A stretch of 64,000 nt of DNA from Zetaproteobacteria bacterium CG06_land_8_20_14_3_00_59_53 (GTDB taxonomy: Bacteria; Pseudomonadota; Zetaproteobacteria; Mariprofundales; Mariprofundaceae): contig PEWE01000033.1 in NCBI GenBank assembly GCA_002779605.1, positions 123,352 through 187,351 on the forward strand. The letters are read 5' to 3'. A program made the position numbers and the translations under genes. Below the pieces are notes generated by a model, which saw nothing but the letters and a program-made list of their open reading frames with translations, did no database searches and was not told the DNA's origin. Positions within the stretch are counted from its first letter, which is position 1; the number at the start of each line of letters is the position of its first letter. Shown here piece after piece: positions 61,925 through 64,000 of this stretch.

Positions 61925-61950
61925 GAAGGGCGGACCGAAGTCCGCCCCCT
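61925..61950 (-). terminator. UUCG-tetraloop hairpin after the upstream giant curlin gene (terminator/attenuator)
   Basis: Minus strand GGGCGGAC-TTCG-GTCCGCCC, weak downstream T tract. Confidence 0.65.
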
Positions 61951-61971
61951 TTAGCATTGCGATCTTTGAAC

Positions 61972-63141
61972 TTACTTCTGCTCGACGTTGGCCACGTTGC
62001 TGTTGCCGCCGCTCTGAGAAACAGAAGCAGTGTTAAAGTTGCCGGACTGCTCGACGTTGGCAACGTTGTAGCTGGAAGCCTGCATCACGTTGGCGACGTT
62101 GCTGTTGCCGGACTGCTCGATTTCAGCTTCGTTGCCATTGCCGATCTGTGCTACGCCAGCGACGTTAAGGCTGCCACTCTGGTCAACATCAACACTGTTG
62201 TCGTTACCCGTCTGGGCAACATCGGCGCTGTTGCCATTGCCGAACTGCTCGACTTCAGCTTCGTTGCCGTTGCCCTTCTGGTCAACATCGGCTGCATTGT
62301 TGGCACCCTGCTGGGCGATCTCGACACTGTTGTTGTTGCCGGCCTGGTCTGCATCAGCGATGTTGCCGTTACCGGTCTGGGACAGGTCAGCACGGTTGCC
62401 GTTGCCAAACTGCTCGACTTCAGCATCGTTGGCAAAACCAATCTGGTCGATGTTGGCGGTATTAGCGTCGCCCGACTGCTCAACAGCTGCAGTGTTGGAA
62501 GTGCCGGTCTGGTCAACATCAGCAACATTGGCGTTTCCGATCTGCTCGACAGAAGCAACGTTGTTGTCGCCGATCTGCTCGACTTCAGCGTTGTTGCCGT
62601 TGCCGGACTGGGTAACAGAAGCATCATTGCCGTTACCCTGCTGGGCAACTTCTGCCTCGTTGGCGTTGCCGCCCTGCGCAACATTGGCATCGTTGTTATT
62701 GCCGGTCTGAGCAACCGAAGCTTCGTTGCCGTTACCCTTCTGGTTCACGTCGGCATTGTTGCCGGCACCCTTCTGGGACACGGTAGCGGTGTTGTTGTCG
62801 CCGTACTGGTCGACATCAGCGGTGTTGCTGTCGCCGGTCTGGCTGACACGGCCAACGTTGCCGTTGCCGGCCTGCTCGACGTCTGCATTGTTCAGGCTGC
62901 CGACCTGCGAAACGCCGGCGCTGTTGCCGTTACCAGTCTGCTCGATCTCGGCGGTGTTCACGGAACCAGCCTGATCAATGGTGGCATCAGTAAAGCTGGC
63001 GTTATCCTGCTCAACGGTCGCATTGTTGGCGCTGCCGATGGTCTGGTTAACAGTGGCTGTGGAATTGTTCGTGGCTGCCTGCGCGTAGGATGCGAAGGAC
63101 ATAATCATAACGGATGCTGCAATTGCGATGGAACGTTTCAT
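61972..63141 (-). CDS. Giant CsgA-like curlin (about 30 tandem 11-residue units)
   Basis: MKRSIAIAASVMIMSFASYAQA signal; GNGNEASVAQT GNNNDANVAQG GNANEAEVAQQ GNGNDASVTQS GNGNNAEVEQI ... ; start codon at 63141. Confidence 0.92.
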   Translation of the reverse strand: MKRSIAIAASVMIMSFASYAQAATNNSTATVNQTIGSANNATVEQDNASFTDATIDQAGSVNTAEIEQTGNGNSAGVSQVGSLNNADVEQAGNGNVGRVSQTGDSNTADVDQYGDNNTATVSQKGAGNNADVNQKGNGNEASVAQTGNNNDANVAQGGNANEAEVAQQGNGNDASVTQSGNGNNAEVEQIGDNNVASVEQIGNANVADVDQTGTSNTAAVEQSGDANTANIDQIGFANDAEVEQFGNGNRADLSQTGNGNIADADQAGNNNSVEIAQQGANNAADVDQKGNGNEAEVEQFGNGNSADVAQTGNDNSVDVDQSGSLNVAGVAQIGNGNEAEIEQSGNSNVANVMQASSYNVANVEQSGNFNTASVSQSGGNSNVANVEQK

Positions 63142-63176
63142 AAATAAGGTAACTCCCCTTTTGTTTGAAATATGGC

Positions 63177-63227
63177 CGAACATTATGAATCTGTGATCCA
63201 GGCCACAATCACCTCAATAGGTGACAA
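63177..63227 (-). promoter_or_regulatory. Curlin promoter module (copy 2): inverted repeat TCACCT-N4-AGGTGA, CRP-like box, -10 CATAAT
   Basis: TTGTCACCTATTGAGGTGATTGTGGCCTGGATCACAGATTCATAATGTTCG. Confidence 0.75.
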
Positions 63228-63304
63228 GCTGGCGAAGACAGGACTCGATTCAATTTGTGTATGTGAACGTGTATTTTACAAACCCCGATTGCTCCGTTGA
63301 ATGG

Positions 63305-63895
63305 TTAGTGACCATCAAGTGAAATAAGGCCCAGACGGGTAGCTTCGTAAATCGCTTCGCTGCGCGAAGAAACATCAAGCTTTGTATAGATCCGCTTCAC
63401 ATGGGTACCGATCGTATTCGTGCTAACATTCAGGATTGCCGCCAGCTCCTTGCGTGAGAAACCCTTGAACATCAACTCCAGAACTTCCTTTTCCTTGGTG
63501 CCCAGCTGGGGGGGGGCATCGTCGGCAATCGGCTTATGGAATCTTCGCAAGATCATTCTGGCTATATCAGGACACAAAGGAGCACCACCCTCCCAAAGCT
63601 CCATCATGGCCTCGACAATCGCAACCGGACCAGCCGACTTCAACTTATACCCGGTTGCTCCCGCCTCTAGAGCCTTGAATACGTATGTATCCTCTTCATG
63701 GCTGGTCACCACCAGGCACTCAAGCAGAGGGTTCTCCTTCCGGGCAGCCCGGATCAACTCATACCCGTCACCGTCCTTAAGATCGATGTCGACGACGATA
63801 ACATCAGGATTGACTCGTCGAATCAGCGCCATCCCCTCTTCACAGCCACTGGCTGTTCCACGAAGCTCAATTCGGGCGTACTTATCAATTGCCAG
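63305..63895 (-). CDS. LuxR-type response regulator with N-terminally truncated receiver; candidate curli regulator
   Basis: In-frame sequence upstream of the listed ATG (63832) continues to a TGA at 63914-63916; CTG at 63895 follows an AGGAAGGGG Shine-Dalgarno-like tract. Contains VIVVDIDLKDGDGYEL...VVTSHEEDTYVFKALEAGATGYKLKSA...LGTKEKEVLELMFKGFSRKELAAILNVSTNTIGTHVKRIYTKLDVSSRSEA. Confidence 0.7.
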   Translation of the reverse strand: MAIDKYARIELRGTASGCEEGMALIRRVNPDVIVVDIDLKDGDGYELIRAARKENPLLECLVVTSHEEDTYVFKALEAGATGYKLKSAGPVAIVEAMMELWEGGAPLCPDIARMILRRFHKPIADDAPPQLGTKEKEVLELMFKGFSRKELAAILNVSTNTIGTHVKRIYTKLDVSSRSEAIYEATRLGLISLDGH

Positions 63896-64000
63896 CTCAA
63901 GCCCCTTCCTGAATCAGTGAGTTTACATTGGTAATTTTCTGTTTCTTCTTTTGTAATTAGCTGATTTTATTTATGTTTTATGTTACATTAGAACCGCATC

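Noticed and set aside
59876-63141. 33-bp periodic DNA repeats resembling a CRISPR or minisatellite array
   Set aside because: Periodicity is the 11-residue curlin unit; repeats are degenerate at DNA level and stay in frame, with no constant repeat/variable spacer pattern.
59876-63147. Long plus-strand ORFs (60268..60798, 61888..63147) and minus-strand overlaps (62151..62714) in the curlin genes
   Set aside because: Shadow frames created by 33-bp periodic coding repeats; no signal peptide or start context of their own.

Overview
The window looks like a contiguous chromosomal segment from a proteobacterium. The gene set is compatible with an iron-oxidising Zetaproteobacterium, but that taxonomic guess is inference. 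Most of it is ordinary core genome: a type II secretion end-piece (gspD/gspC/gspN), citrate synthase, XerC/D recombinase, a Fur-family regulator with an FTR1 permease, queD, hemL, hisI/E/A/F, an AmmeMemoRadiSam triad, hpnCDE, coq7, yebC-ruvCAB-ybgC-tolQRA, rnd, xth, apaH, a mtnA-apt-mtnP-aldolase/SDR cluster, and three tRNAs. The most interesting region is the right end (about 56.5-63.9 kb, minus strand), an expanded curli-type functional amyloid locus. It has csgG, csgF, csgE, a small candidate CsgH/CsgC-like protein, and four curlin-repeat proteins, two of which carry roughly 30 or more tandem 11-residue units. The two giant curlin genes share a nearly identical 51-nt promoter module (42/51 identical). 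In it, a TCACCT-N4-AGGTGA inverted repeat is centred at about -41.5 from an inferred -10 element. Next to the locus is a LuxR-type regulator whose receiver domain seems to lack its first beta-strand and acidic pair. Other leads are a likely MTA/5'-deoxyadenosine DHAP-shunt cluster with a fused aldolase/dehydrogenase, a CHASE2-cyclase/OMP/FecR/lipoprotein cluster, and a structured DnaA-box-containing intergenic region at 31.2-31.5 kb. All calls come from reading sequence and translations; no database search was run.
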